From Actinomycetota bacterium (GTDB lineage: Bacteria; Actinomycetota; Rubrobacteria; Rubrobacterales; Rubrobacteraceae), in assembly GCA_020200675.1 (NCBI GenBank), contig JAIVIG010000001.1:1-24242 (forward strand): a stretch of DNA of 24,242 nucleotides, given 5' to 3'. Below the pieces are notes generated by a model. It was given only the letters and a program-made list of their open reading frames with translations, made no database searches and was not told where the DNA came from. Positions 15,202 through 21,558 of this stretch are shown piece by piece; positions within the stretch are counted from its first letter, which is position 1, and the number at the start of each line of letters is the position of its first letter. The translations under genes were made by a program, and so were the position numbers.

Positions 15202-15213
15202 TTGACCAGCTCC
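15174..15213. repeat. Perfect 40-bp palindrome at the rplQ stop
   Basis: The left arm starts GGAGCTGGTCAACTACTC and the right arm ends GAGTAGTTGACCAGCTCC. The axis is at 15193/15194 in TATA, so every base is paired: 20+20 in DNA, or about 18 bp with a 4-base loop in RNA. The left arm is coding sequence for LELVNYS of rplQ; the right arm holds the stop codon. No T-run follows. It may act as a terminator-like or mRNA-stabilising hairpin at the end of the alpha set. Because the left part is natural L17 code, the palindrome may have arisen by inverted copying of the gene end. Confidence 0.9.
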
Positions 15214-15368
15214 AGCCATCAGCTTTCAGCCGTCAGCAAGGATCTCGAAGGAGATGCATCCTCACCATAGAGTAGCGTCCTGGATCCCGAAAACAGGGCG
15301 CTTTCGAGGAGGAGCCGGGATCTTTGCCGGGTACGACTCTCCTCCGGGAAGCTGAAAGCTGATGGCTG
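15213..15368. repeat. Element with 18-bp terminal inverted repeats (MITE-like or structured RNA)
   Basis: CAGCCATCAGCTTTCAGC at 15213-15230 is exactly complementary to 15351-15368. The ends are made of GCTGANN heptads, and the interior is about 120 bases. Inside, GGAGGAG (15308-15314) pairs with CTCCTCC (15339-15345), and ATCTC (15242-15246) can pair with GAGAT (15250-15254 region). No protein is encoded and no transposase is near. It could be a small non-autonomous mobile element or a structured intergenic RNA. The left end shares its first base with the end of the palindrome at 15174-15213. Confidence 0.7.
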
Positions 15369-15396
15369 AGGGCTGACAGCTAAAAAGCTGATGGCT
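15350..15396 (+). repeat. GCTGANN heptad array running into truA
   Basis: About seven consecutive units of the form RGCTGAN can be read with small drift: AGCTGAA, AGCTGAT, GGCTGAG, GGCTGAC, AGCTAAA, AAGCTGAT, GGCTAAA. The same heptad occurs in reverse at 15214-15237. The penultimate unit contains ATG 15391, the start codon of truA. Confidence 0.75.
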
Positions 15397-16152
15397 AAAT
15401 TCGCCGGGTTGGTGGAGTACGACGGCACGGACTTCGCCGGCTGGGCCGTCCAACCGGACCTCCGTACGGTCGAGGGGACGCTCGTCGAAGCTTTGGAAAC
15501 CATTCTCAGGCAGCCGGTAAAACTGGCCGTGGCCGGACGCACCGACGCTGGGGTACATGCCTCGGGGCAGGTCGTCTCGTTCCGGGCACAAACGGACCTT
15601 TCTCCCGCCTCGATCTCTTACCGGATCACGGCCGTGCTCCCGAAAGACCTGGCTCTTCGGCGCTGCGTGGCCGTAGGAGAGGACTTCGACGCCCGCAGAG
15701 ACGCGAGAAGCCGGAGCTACGAGTACCGGGTGATCAACGACCCCATCCGCTCCCCGTTGGAGCGGCGGCGCGCCATACACGTCGCCCGCGAGCTGGACCT
15801 GGACCTGCTACGGGAGGCGGCGAAGCTCGTCCAGGGCGTGCACGATTTCCGGGCCTTCACCCCGGCAAAGACGCAACACGTCCGTTTCGCGTGCGACGTG
15901 AACGAGTCCTCGTGGGAGACGCGCGACGGCCTTCTGGTCTACAAGATCACAGCCAACTCCTTCCTGTACGGGATGGTCCGCGCCCTCGTCGGTACGATGC
16001 TGGAGGTGGCAGAGGGAAAGCGCGAGCTTGCGGAGTTCGCTCGCCTGCTCTCCGGTGGCGAGCGCAGCGAGGCCGGTCCCGCGGCCCCGGCTCAGGGCCT
16101 CACGCTGGTGAACGTCTACTACGAAGAACTGAACTTTGAAGGGATGCCATGA
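15391..16152 (+). CDS. truA: tRNA pseudouridine synthase A (tRNA positions 38-40)
   Basis: The product has 253 residues, the usual length. It begins MAKFAGLVEYDGTDFAGWAV, and GRTDAGVHASGQVV (about residues 49-62) carries the catalytic Asp52. Further family blocks are YEYRVINDPIRSPL and NSFLYGMVRALVGTMLEVAEG. TruA converts uridines 38-40 of many tRNAs to pseudouridine. Only ATG 15391 gives a proper N-terminus. No good Shine-Dalgarno precedes it; the upstream bases are the heptad repeat. It overlaps the next gene by four bases (ATGA). Confidence 0.96.
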   Translation: MAKFAGLVEYDGTDFAGWAVQPDLRTVEGTLVEALETILRQPVKLAVAGRTDAGVHASGQVVSFRAQTDLSPASISYRITAVLPKDLALRRCVAVGEDFDARRDARSRSYEYRVINDPIRSPLERRRAIHVARELDLDLLREAAKLVQGVHDFRAFTPAKTQHVRFACDVNESSWETRDGLLVYKITANSFLYGMVRALVGTMLEVAEGKRELAEFARLLSGGERSEAGPAAPAQGLTLVNVYYEELNFEGMP

Positions 16153-16823
16153 ACCGCGACGACTTGAGAGAACTACTCGTCCAGATAGACCTTTACGTCG
16201 AGGGGCTCTTCGCGCCGCCGGACCCGGTGTTGGAGGCCGCCCTGCGGCGCTCGCGCGAGGCCGGGCTGCCGGAAATAAACGTCCCCCGGAACGAGGGGAA
16301 GCTCTTGCAGCTTCTCGCGGAGATAGCAGGCGCCAGGCGCGTGCTGGAGATCGGGACGCTCGGCGGTTATAGCACCATACACCTGGCCCGCGCTCTCCCC
16401 GAGGGCGGTTCGCTGATCTCCCTGGAGCTGGACGAGCGCTACGCCGGGGTCGCCCGCGAGAACGTTCGGGAGGCCGGTCTCGAGGACATGGTCGAGGTGC
16501 GGGTTGGGGACGCGAAGGCGTCGCTCGCCCGGATGGTCGAGGAGAGCGAGGGGCCGTTCGATCTCGTGTTCATAGACGCGGACAAGGGGGGCTATCCGGA
16601 GTATCTGGAGTGGGCTTTGCGGCTCTCGCGCCCCGGTTCGCTGATCCTGGCTGACAACGCTATCCGGGGCGGGAGCGTGCTCGACCCCGAGGACGAGTCA
16701 GCCCGGGCGACCCTCGATTTCAACGAGCAAATAGCACGAGATACCCGGCTCTCGGCGCTCGTGTTGCCCCTGATCCGGGAGGACATAGACGGTATCGCTA
16801 TCGCGAGGGTGCTTGGGCCGTGA
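16149..16823 (+). CDS. SAM-dependent O-methyltransferase (COMT-like, family 3)
   Basis: The product has 224 residues with a class I SAM fold. Motif I is RRVLEIGTLGGYSTIHLARA (about 64-82), acidic E93 follows (SLELDE), then FIDADKGGYPEYLEW (141-155) and LILADN (165-170). D143, D169 and N170 match the metal ligands of catechol-type O-methyltransferases. PEINVPRNEGKLLQLLAEI near residues 41-60 is typical of the small bacterial members. The substrate cannot be told from sequence. ATG 16149 overlaps the truA stop, so the genes are translationally coupled and set within r-protein genes. Confidence 0.9.
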   Translation: MNRDDLRELLVQIDLYVEGLFAPPDPVLEAALRRSREAGLPEINVPRNEGKLLQLLAEIAGARRVLEIGTLGGYSTIHLARALPEGGSLISLELDERYAGVARENVREAGLEDMVEVRVGDAKASLARMVEESEGPFDLVFIDADKGGYPEYLEWALRLSRPGSLILADNAIRGGSVLDPEDESARATLDFNEQIARDTRLSALVLPLIREDIDGIAIARVLGP

Positions 16824-16846
16824 GTTCTGCCGGATAGGGGGATGTA

Positions 16847-16855
16847 TGCTACTAT
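16847..16855 (+). promoter_or_regulatory. Possible extended -10 promoter before rplM
   Basis: TGC followed by TACTAT makes an extended -10 pattern about 44 bases before the rplM ATG, in the 75-base gap after the methyltransferase gene. A -35 match at usual spacing is poor (TTCTGC, 16825-16830, spacing 19). A separate promoter for rplM-rpsI is plausible but unproven. Confidence 0.3.
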
Positions 16856-16898
16856 TTGGCACGTTTGCAATAGAGATTGGTACCGATCGCGGAGGAAA

Positions 16899-17330
16899 AT
16901 GAAAAGTTACATGGCGCGGCCCGCGCAGGTCGAGCGCAGATGGCATCTTATAGACGCCGAGGGGCAGACCCTGGGGCGGCTGGCGACGGAGATCGCACGC
17001 CTCCTGCGCGGCAAGAACAAGCCCCAGTACACGCCGCACGTCGACACGGGCGACTTCGTCGTCGTGGTGAACGCCGAGAAGGTGGCCGTCACGGGGAAGA
17101 AGGCCGAGCAGAAGGTGTACTACCGCCACACGGGACGTCCGGGCGGCTTGAAGGAGACGAGCTACGAGGTGATGCTCGAGCGCAAGCCGACGGAGATCTT
17201 GCGCAAGGCGGTCAAGGGCATGATGCCGAGGACGCGTCTCGGACGCCAGCAGTTCAGGAAGTTGAAGATCTACGCGGGACCCGAGCATCCGCACGAGGCT
17301 CAGAACCCGCAACCCTACGAGGTGAGGTAA
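16899..17330 (+). CDS. rplM: 50S ribosomal protein L13
   Basis: The product has 143 residues, starting MKSYMARPAQVERRWHLIDA at ATG 16899. GGAGG lies three bases upstream. An upstream ATG at 16842 would add 19 residues unlike L13 and was not used. Family blocks are GRLATEIARLLRGKNKPQYT, HVDTGDFVVVVNAEKV and MMPRTRLGRQQFRKLKIY. L13 is an early large-subunit assembly protein. Its near-universal partner rpsI follows by two bases. Confidence 0.98.
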   Translation: MKSYMARPAQVERRWHLIDAEGQTLGRLATEIARLLRGKNKPQYTPHVDTGDFVVVVNAEKVAVTGKKAEQKVYYRHTGRPGGLKETSYEVMLERKPTEILRKAVKGMMPRTRLGRQQFRKLKIYAGPEHPHEAQNPQPYEVR

Positions 17331-17332
17331 AG

Positions 17333-17728
17333 ATGGCAGCTCAGGCGTTGTACAGGGGGACGGGCCGGCGCAAGACGTCGGTCGCCCGGGTGAGGATAGT
17401 GCCGGGTGATGGCAACATCACCGTCAACGGCCGCGACTACACGGAGTACTTCCCCCGCCCGGCTTACCAGGCGAGCGTGAGCGCCCCGCTGAGCTTGCTC
17501 GAGGTGGGGAGCCGCTACGACGTGATCGCCCAGGTCGAGGGGGGAGGTCCGACGGGGCAGGCGGAAGCCGTCCGGCACGGTATAGCGCGCGCTCTCGCCG
17601 AGGAGTCCCAAGAGGCCCGCGGCGAGCTAAAGGGCGCGGGTCTCCTGACGCGGGATGCTCGGGCCGTCGAGCGCAAGAAGTATGGCCTGAAGAAGGCACG
17701 CAAGCGCCCGCAGTTCTCCAAGCGCTAA
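17333..17728 (+). CDS. rpsI: 30S ribosomal protein S9
   Basis: The product has 131 residues, starting MAAQALYRGTGRRKTSVARV at ATG 17333 with AGGTGAGG upstream. The remaining blocks are VNGRDYTEYFPRPAYQ, GQAEAVRHGIARAL and the tail DARAVERKKYGLKKARKRPQ-FSKR, whose final Lys-Arg reaches the P-site tRNA anticodon stem. An upstream open frame lies inside rplM and is not S9. The operon ends here with a hairpin terminator. Confidence 0.98.
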   Translation: MAAQALYRGTGRRKTSVARVRIVPGDGNITVNGRDYTEYFPRPAYQASVSAPLSLLEVGSRYDVIAQVEGGGPTGQAEAVRHGIARALAEESQEARGELKGAGLLTRDARAVERKKYGLKKARKRPQFSKR

Positions 17729-17749
17729 GGCAAGAAAGATCGTCCTGCA

Positions 17750-17797
17750 ACGAGCCCCTCTCTTCGCCAAAGCGCGACGGAGGGGCTCGTCCTTTCG
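17750..17797 (+). terminator. Rho-independent-type terminator after rpsI
   Basis: ACGAGCCCCTC (17750-17760) pairs perfectly with GAGGGGCTCGT (17780-17790), an 11-bp GC-rich stem with a 19-base loop. TCCTTTC follows, a weak pyrimidine tract. It lies 22 bases after the rpsI stop and is the clearest terminator in the window. Confidence 0.85.
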
Positions 17798-18035
17798 GGC
17801 ATCGGTGACCGTAGAGTCGAAGCAACGCCCGCCATGGAGGACGTTCGGAAGGTGAGCAAGGCGGTTCTGGGCGGGCTCGGTGTCTTCGCCTTTGTAGACA
17901 CTTGGTTGGAGTGGGCCTCCCCGCCAGGGGACGACTGGTCGTCGGAGATCGGGCCGGGTGCTGGCGCCGCTCTCGGTAGCGCGGGCGTCGCCAGGCGAAC
18001 CTTTGGTATCGGCCGTTGGCAGTGAAGGAAGTGTT
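17798..18035 (+). other. Spacer between rpsI terminator and glmM
   Basis: About 238 bases with no convincing gene. A 63-codon frame (17834-18025) has no clear binding site and no family I recognise. A glmM promoter probably lies here, but I cannot pick clear -35/-10 boxes. GAAGGAAG at 18024-18031 is the glmM ribosome binding site. Confidence 0.5.
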
Positions 18036-19292
18036 TTGGCAGAGAGACGCAGTATAGCTTTCGGCACCGACGGGGTGCGTGGGATCGCCAACGAGGGTCT
18101 GAAACCGGAGGATGCTCTTTCTCTGGGCCTCGCCGGGGCGCTCCTCTTCGGCGGGCCCATACTGGTAGGTTACGATGGCGTCGCTGCTCTGGCTAAGAAG
18201 CATGGGGCCGCGGCCGCCGTCGTCGTGAGCGCCTCGCACAACCCCTACCCGGACAACGGCATAAAGTTCCTTTCAGGGGAGGGGCGCAAGCTCCCCGTCG
18301 CCACGGAGAGGGAGCTTGAGAGGCTGGCCGTCGAGGAGGACTTCGCGCGTCCCGTCGGCGACGGGATAGGTGAGATATCGAGGTTGGACCGTCCGTGGGA
18401 GCGGTATGTCGGATCCATCCTCGAACGGCTCAGGCCCCGCGTGGAGGGCGTAAAGGTCCTTCTGGATTGCGCGCACGGAGCCGCTTATCAGGCCGCTCCG
18501 CTCGCTTTCGAGGAGCTCGGTGTCGAGCTTACGGTCGTGGGCGACGAGCCGACCGGGACCAACATCAACGAGGGCGTGGGCTCGACGCACGTGGAGAAGC
18601 TCGACGCTGGAGGGAACGACGTCGCCTTCGCCTTCGACGGGGACGCAGACCGGGTCCTGGCGGTCGACGAGAAGGGGCGTGTGGTCGACGGGGACGGGAT
18701 CATCGCGATCCTGGCCCGGGATCTGAAGGAGCGAAACGCCCTCGCCGGCGGGGTCGTGGTCACGGTGATGAGCAACCTGGGGTTTTTCAAGGCGATGGAG
18801 TCTATGGGGATACCTTACGAGGTGACCCCCGTCGGTGACCGGCACGTCGCGGAGGCGATGCTGCCGCGGGGCGCGGCTCTCGGAGGCGAGCAGTCGGGGC
18901 ACGTGATCTTCTCGGAGTGTGCGACGACGGGGGATGGGCTCGTGACGGCGCTCGCCCTACTCGACGTGATGGCCAGGAGCGGCAAACCCCTCTCGGAGCT
19001 CGCGGAGGTGATGGAGGTCTACCCACAGACCCTCATAAACGTCCCCGTCGCAGGAACGGGCTCCGCCGCGTCGGTCGCCGGAGGCGAGGTCGTGAAGAGG
19101 GCGGTCACAGAGGCCGAGGGCCGGCTTGGCGGGGAGGGCCGCATCCTTCTCAGGCCGAGCGGGACGGAGCCGGTCGTGAGGGTGATGGTCGAGCACGAGG
19201 ACGAGACGGTCTGTCGCGAGGTCTGCGAAGAGGTCGCGGCGGCCGTCTCCTCGAACTCCTCGGAGGGAGTCCCGGAGGTGTGGGTGTCGTGA
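18036..19292 (+). CDS. glmM: Phosphoglucosamine mutase, with apparent internal deletion
   Basis: GlmM interconverts glucosamine-6-P and glucosamine-1-P for UDP-GlcNAc and cell-wall synthesis. Visible motifs: FGTDGVRG (9-16), phosphoserine loop SASHNPYPDNGIKF (S67 catalytic), metal loop FDGDADR (D201, D203, D205), sugar loop GGEQSGH (283-289) and phosphate loop RPSGTEPVVRVMVE near the end. The start is TTG 18036 with GAAGGAAG upstream. Length is 418, against about 445-450 in the family. LVGYD runs straight into GVAALAKKHG. In other GlmM the DTR strand, about 25 residues of helix and strand, and a TPxVA segment lie between. About 32 residues of domain 1 seem to be missing in frame at 18174-18177, so activity is uncertain. 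It could be an assembly error, an altered enzyme or a decaying gene. Confidence 0.9.
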   Translation: MAERRSIAFGTDGVRGIANEGLKPEDALSLGLAGALLFGGPILVGYDGVAALAKKHGAAAAVVVSASHNPYPDNGIKFLSGEGRKLPVATERELERLAVEEDFARPVGDGIGEISRLDRPWERYVGSILERLRPRVEGVKVLLDCAHGAAYQAAPLAFEELGVELTVVGDEPTGTNINEGVGSTHVEKLDAGGNDVAFAFDGDADRVLAVDEKGRVVDGDGIIAILARDLKERNALAGGVVVTVMSNLGFFKAMESMGIPYEVTPVGDRHVAEAMLPRGAALGGEQSGHVIFSECATTGDGLVTALALLDVMARSGKPLSELAEVMEVYPQTLINVPVAGTGSAASVAGGEVVKRAVTEAEGRLGGEGRILLRPSGTEPVVRVMVEHEDETVCREVCEEVAAAVSSNSSEGVPEVWVS

Positions 19293-20167
19293 GGTTTATA
19301 GGTTGTTCGTTGGCGTGGCGACCGGGCGAGGCGGGCGAGAGGCCGAGTTGCCTGGTGGTGCTGGACGAGCGGGGGAGCATCGTCGCCAACTCGTTCGCGA
19401 CCCTGGCGAAGGAGATCTCCTCTGCCGTCGAGGGCTACGGCGCCGACCGCCGGGGCCTGCTGGTCGGCGTGGACGCCCCGCTCTCGGTGCCCAACGAGCG
19501 TGGTACCCGCCGGATAGAGCGCGTCCTCAGTAGGCTCTCGCTGCCGGCCTACTCGGCGAGCCGCAAGATGTTCGGCGACGAGCTCTTCGGCGAGGAGGTT
19601 CTGGCGGCCCTCGAAGGGGTCGACGTCGAGTACACCGACTACCCTTTCCGCAGGGCTCGCGGCCAGCGAACCGTCACCGAGGTAGACTCGGCCGCCGCGC
19701 TCAAGGTGCTTCTCTTCGAGCGGGAGGGGCGCGGGAGCGGCGATGGCCGGGGCGAGGAGGACGGCGACCTCCTGGAGGCGTTGAGGAGTCTTCCGGAGCC
19801 CAAGCTACGCAAGGGCAACAAGGAGGGACGGGCGGAGGCGCTCAGGGGTGCGGTGGACGTGCTCTGGAACACGCCAGGGTTGCGCTTGCGGACCGGAAAC
19901 CTCTCGGCGGATCTGGCGGCGGAGGAGAACGTGGACCTCTCCAAGATCGACATCTCGCCCGAGCTCACGCACGCGCAGCTCGACCGGGTGGCGAGCCTCG
20001 TCGAGGGGACGCTGGCGGCGTACACCGTCCACAGGCACTGGAAGGGGCGGGACGGCTCGATCCTGGTCGGCACCGGGCACGAGGGCTTCGTGCTCCTACC
20101 CGCCGCCGGAATCCTCCGCGAAGTCATCGCCGGGGAGTGCCGCGCCGCGGGTGTGCCTTATGTCTAG
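19289..20167 (+). CDS. DUF429-like protein of unknown function
   Basis: The product has 292 residues starting MRFIGCSLAW at GTG 19289, overlapping the glmM stop (GTGA). The N-terminal strand motif (FIGCSLAWR), the segment LLVGVDAPLSVPNERGTRRI (57-76) and the later TDYPFRRARGQ resemble DUF429, thought to have an RNase H-like fold. The C-terminal part has AQLDRVASLVEGTLAAYTVH and a KGRDGSILVGTGHEGFVLLP strand. A Gly/Glu-rich linker lies in the middle (EREGRGSGDGRGEEDGD). The reaction is unknown. It is coupled to glmM and 15 bases before hisF. Confidence 0.7.
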   Translation: MRFIGCSLAWRPGEAGERPSCLVVLDERGSIVANSFATLAKEISSAVEGYGADRRGLLVGVDAPLSVPNERGTRRIERVLSRLSLPAYSASRKMFGDELFGEEVLAALEGVDVEYTDYPFRRARGQRTVTEVDSAAALKVLLFEREGRGSGDGRGEEDGDLLEALRSLPEPKLRKGNKEGRAEALRGAVDVLWNTPGLRLRTGNLSADLAAEENVDLSKIDISPELTHAQLDRVASLVEGTLAAYTVHRHWKGRDGSILVGTGHEGFVLLPAAGILREVIAGECRAAGVPYV

Positions 20168-20182
20168 GGAGCGAAGCGACTA

Positions 20183-20944
20183 GTGGGGCTCAAGGTCCGC
20201 ATCATCCCGTGTCTGGACGTGGACGCGGGCAGGGTCGTCAAGGGGACGAAGTTCAAGAACCTGAGAGACGCCGGGGATCCGGTCGAGCTCGCCGCCCTCT
20301 ACGATCGGGAGGGGGCCGACGAGATCGTCTTCTACGACATCACCGCCTCCCACGAGAACCGCGAGACCGCGGCGCAGCTGGCCAGGGCCGCCGCCGAAGA
20401 GGTCTTCGTCCCGTACACTATCGGCGGCGGCGTCCGGACGGTGGAGGACATGCGCGCTATGCTCCGCGCCGGCGCGGATAAAGTCTCGGTGAACAGCGCC
20501 GCCGTCAGGACGCCCGAGCTCGTGAACGGGGGCGCGGAGCGCTTCGGGAGCCAGTGCGTTGTCCTCAGCGTGGACGTGAAGCGCAAGGAGAGGGGTGGTC
20601 TCGGCTGGGAGGTCTACCTGAACGGGGGGCGCTTGAACACGGGGATAGACGCCGTCGCGTGGCTCGTCGAGGGGGAGAAGCGGGGGGCGGGGGAGTTCGT
20701 GCTGAACAGCATGGACGCCGACGGGACCGAGAGCGGGTACGATCTCGACCTCATCTCCGAGGTGGCTTCAAAGACGAGGCTGCCTATCATAGCCTCGGGG
20801 GGGGCGGGGCATCCGGAGCACATGATCTCCGCCGTGAGAGCCGGCGCGAGCGCCGTCCTCGCCGCGAGCATCTTCCACTTCGGGGAGTACAGCATCGCGG
20901 AGGTCAAGGAGCGGCTGGCACGGGCGGGGATACCGGTTCGATGA
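20183..20944 (+). CDS. hisF: Imidazole glycerol phosphate synthase, cyclase subunit HisF
   Basis: The product has 253 residues, a (beta/alpha)8 barrel that forms IGP and AICAR from PRFAR and ammonia in histidine synthesis. The catalytic aspartates are D12 (IIPCLDVDAGRVVKG) and D131 (LSVDVKRK). Phosphate-binding loops are TIGGGVRTVEDM (79-90) and IASGGAGHPEHM near residue 205. The start is GTG 20183. Its ammonia-supplying partner hisH is not in the window. Its stop overlaps the hisIE ATG. Confidence 0.97.
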   Translation: MGLKVRIIPCLDVDAGRVVKGTKFKNLRDAGDPVELAALYDREGADEIVFYDITASHENRETAAQLARAAAEEVFVPYTIGGGVRTVEDMRAMLRAGADKVSVNSAAVRTPELVNGGAERFGSQCVVLSVDVKRKERGGLGWEVYLNGGRLNTGIDAVAWLVEGEKRGAGEFVLNSMDADGTESGYDLDLISEVASKTRLPIIASGGAGHPEHMISAVRAGASAVLAASIFHFGEYSIAEVKERLARAGIPVR

Positions 20945-21558
20945 GCGCTGCGCGAGAGATCCGCTACGACGAGAAGGGTCTGGTTCCCGTAGTCGCCCAG
21001 GACGCAAGCACGGGCGAGGTCCTGATGCTCGCCTATGCGAGCCGCGAGGCGGTCGAGAAGACCCTTTCGAGCGGCGAGGCCCACTACTACTCCCGCTCCC
21101 GCGAGGAGATCTGGCGCAAGGGCGAGACGAGCGGCAACACTCAGAAGGTCGTCGAAGTCCGCCTCGACTGCGACGGCGACGCGCTGCTCTACAGGGTCGA
21201 GCCGGCGGGACCCGCCTGCCACACCGGCGAGAGGAGCTGCTTTTTTACCTCCCTGGCGGGCTCGGACGGGGAACCCCCGGACCTCGGCAAGACCCTCACG
21301 AGGCTCGCCGGGACGATAGCCGGGCGTAGCCGGGAGATGCCGGAGGGCTCCTACACGGCGAAGCTCCTGGATCGCGGGACGGGGTATACCGCTCAGAAGG
21401 TCGGCGAGGAGGCGGTCGAGGTCGTCGTGGCGGCGCTCGAGGGAGAGAAGCTTGCCGAGGAGACGGCGGACCTCCTCTACCATCTCCTGGTCTTGCTGGA
21501 GGGGCGTGGGGTGGGCGTGGAGGAAGTGGCGAGGGTACTCGATGAACGCCACCGGTAG
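20941..21558 (+). CDS. hisIE: Bifunctional phosphoribosyl-AMP cyclohydrolase / phosphoribosyl-ATP pyrophosphatase
   Basis: The product has 205 residues with two fused domains for steps 3 and 2 of histidine synthesis. HisI (about 1-108) has YYSRSREEIWRKGETSGNTQ, DCDGDALLY (C77) and PACHTGERSCFF (C93, C100), the zinc and metal site. HisE (about 117-205) has GSYTAKLLDRGTGYTAQKVG followed by EEAVEVVVAA, and an acidic helix EETADLLYHLLVLL, typical of the MazG-like all-alpha fold. ATG 20941 overlaps the hisF stop (ATGA). The fusion is common in bacteria but in many actinobacteria the two are separate. Confidence 0.96.
   Translation: MSAAREIRYDEKGLVPVVAQDASTGEVLMLAYASREAVEKTLSSGEAHYYSRSREEIWRKGETSGNTQKVVEVRLDCDGDALLYRVEPAGPACHTGERSCFFTSLAGSDGEPPDLGKTLTRLAGTIAGRSREMPEGSYTAKLLDRGTGYTAQKVGEEAVEVVVAALEGEKLAEETADLLYHLLVLLEGRGVGVEEVARVLDERHR

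Noticed and set aside
15350..15396. Heptad array considered as a CRISPR array
   Set aside because: The units are 7-8 bases, directly adjacent, with no unique spacers and no cas genes.
17750..17797. Hairpin after rpsI considered as part of a riboswitch
   Set aside because: A simple long perfect stem right after a stop codon is better explained as a terminator.
17834..18025. 63-codon frame before glmM
   Set aside because: No clear ribosome binding site, no family resemblance, and it lies in the region expected to hold the glmM promoter. A tiny membrane-like protein cannot be excluded.
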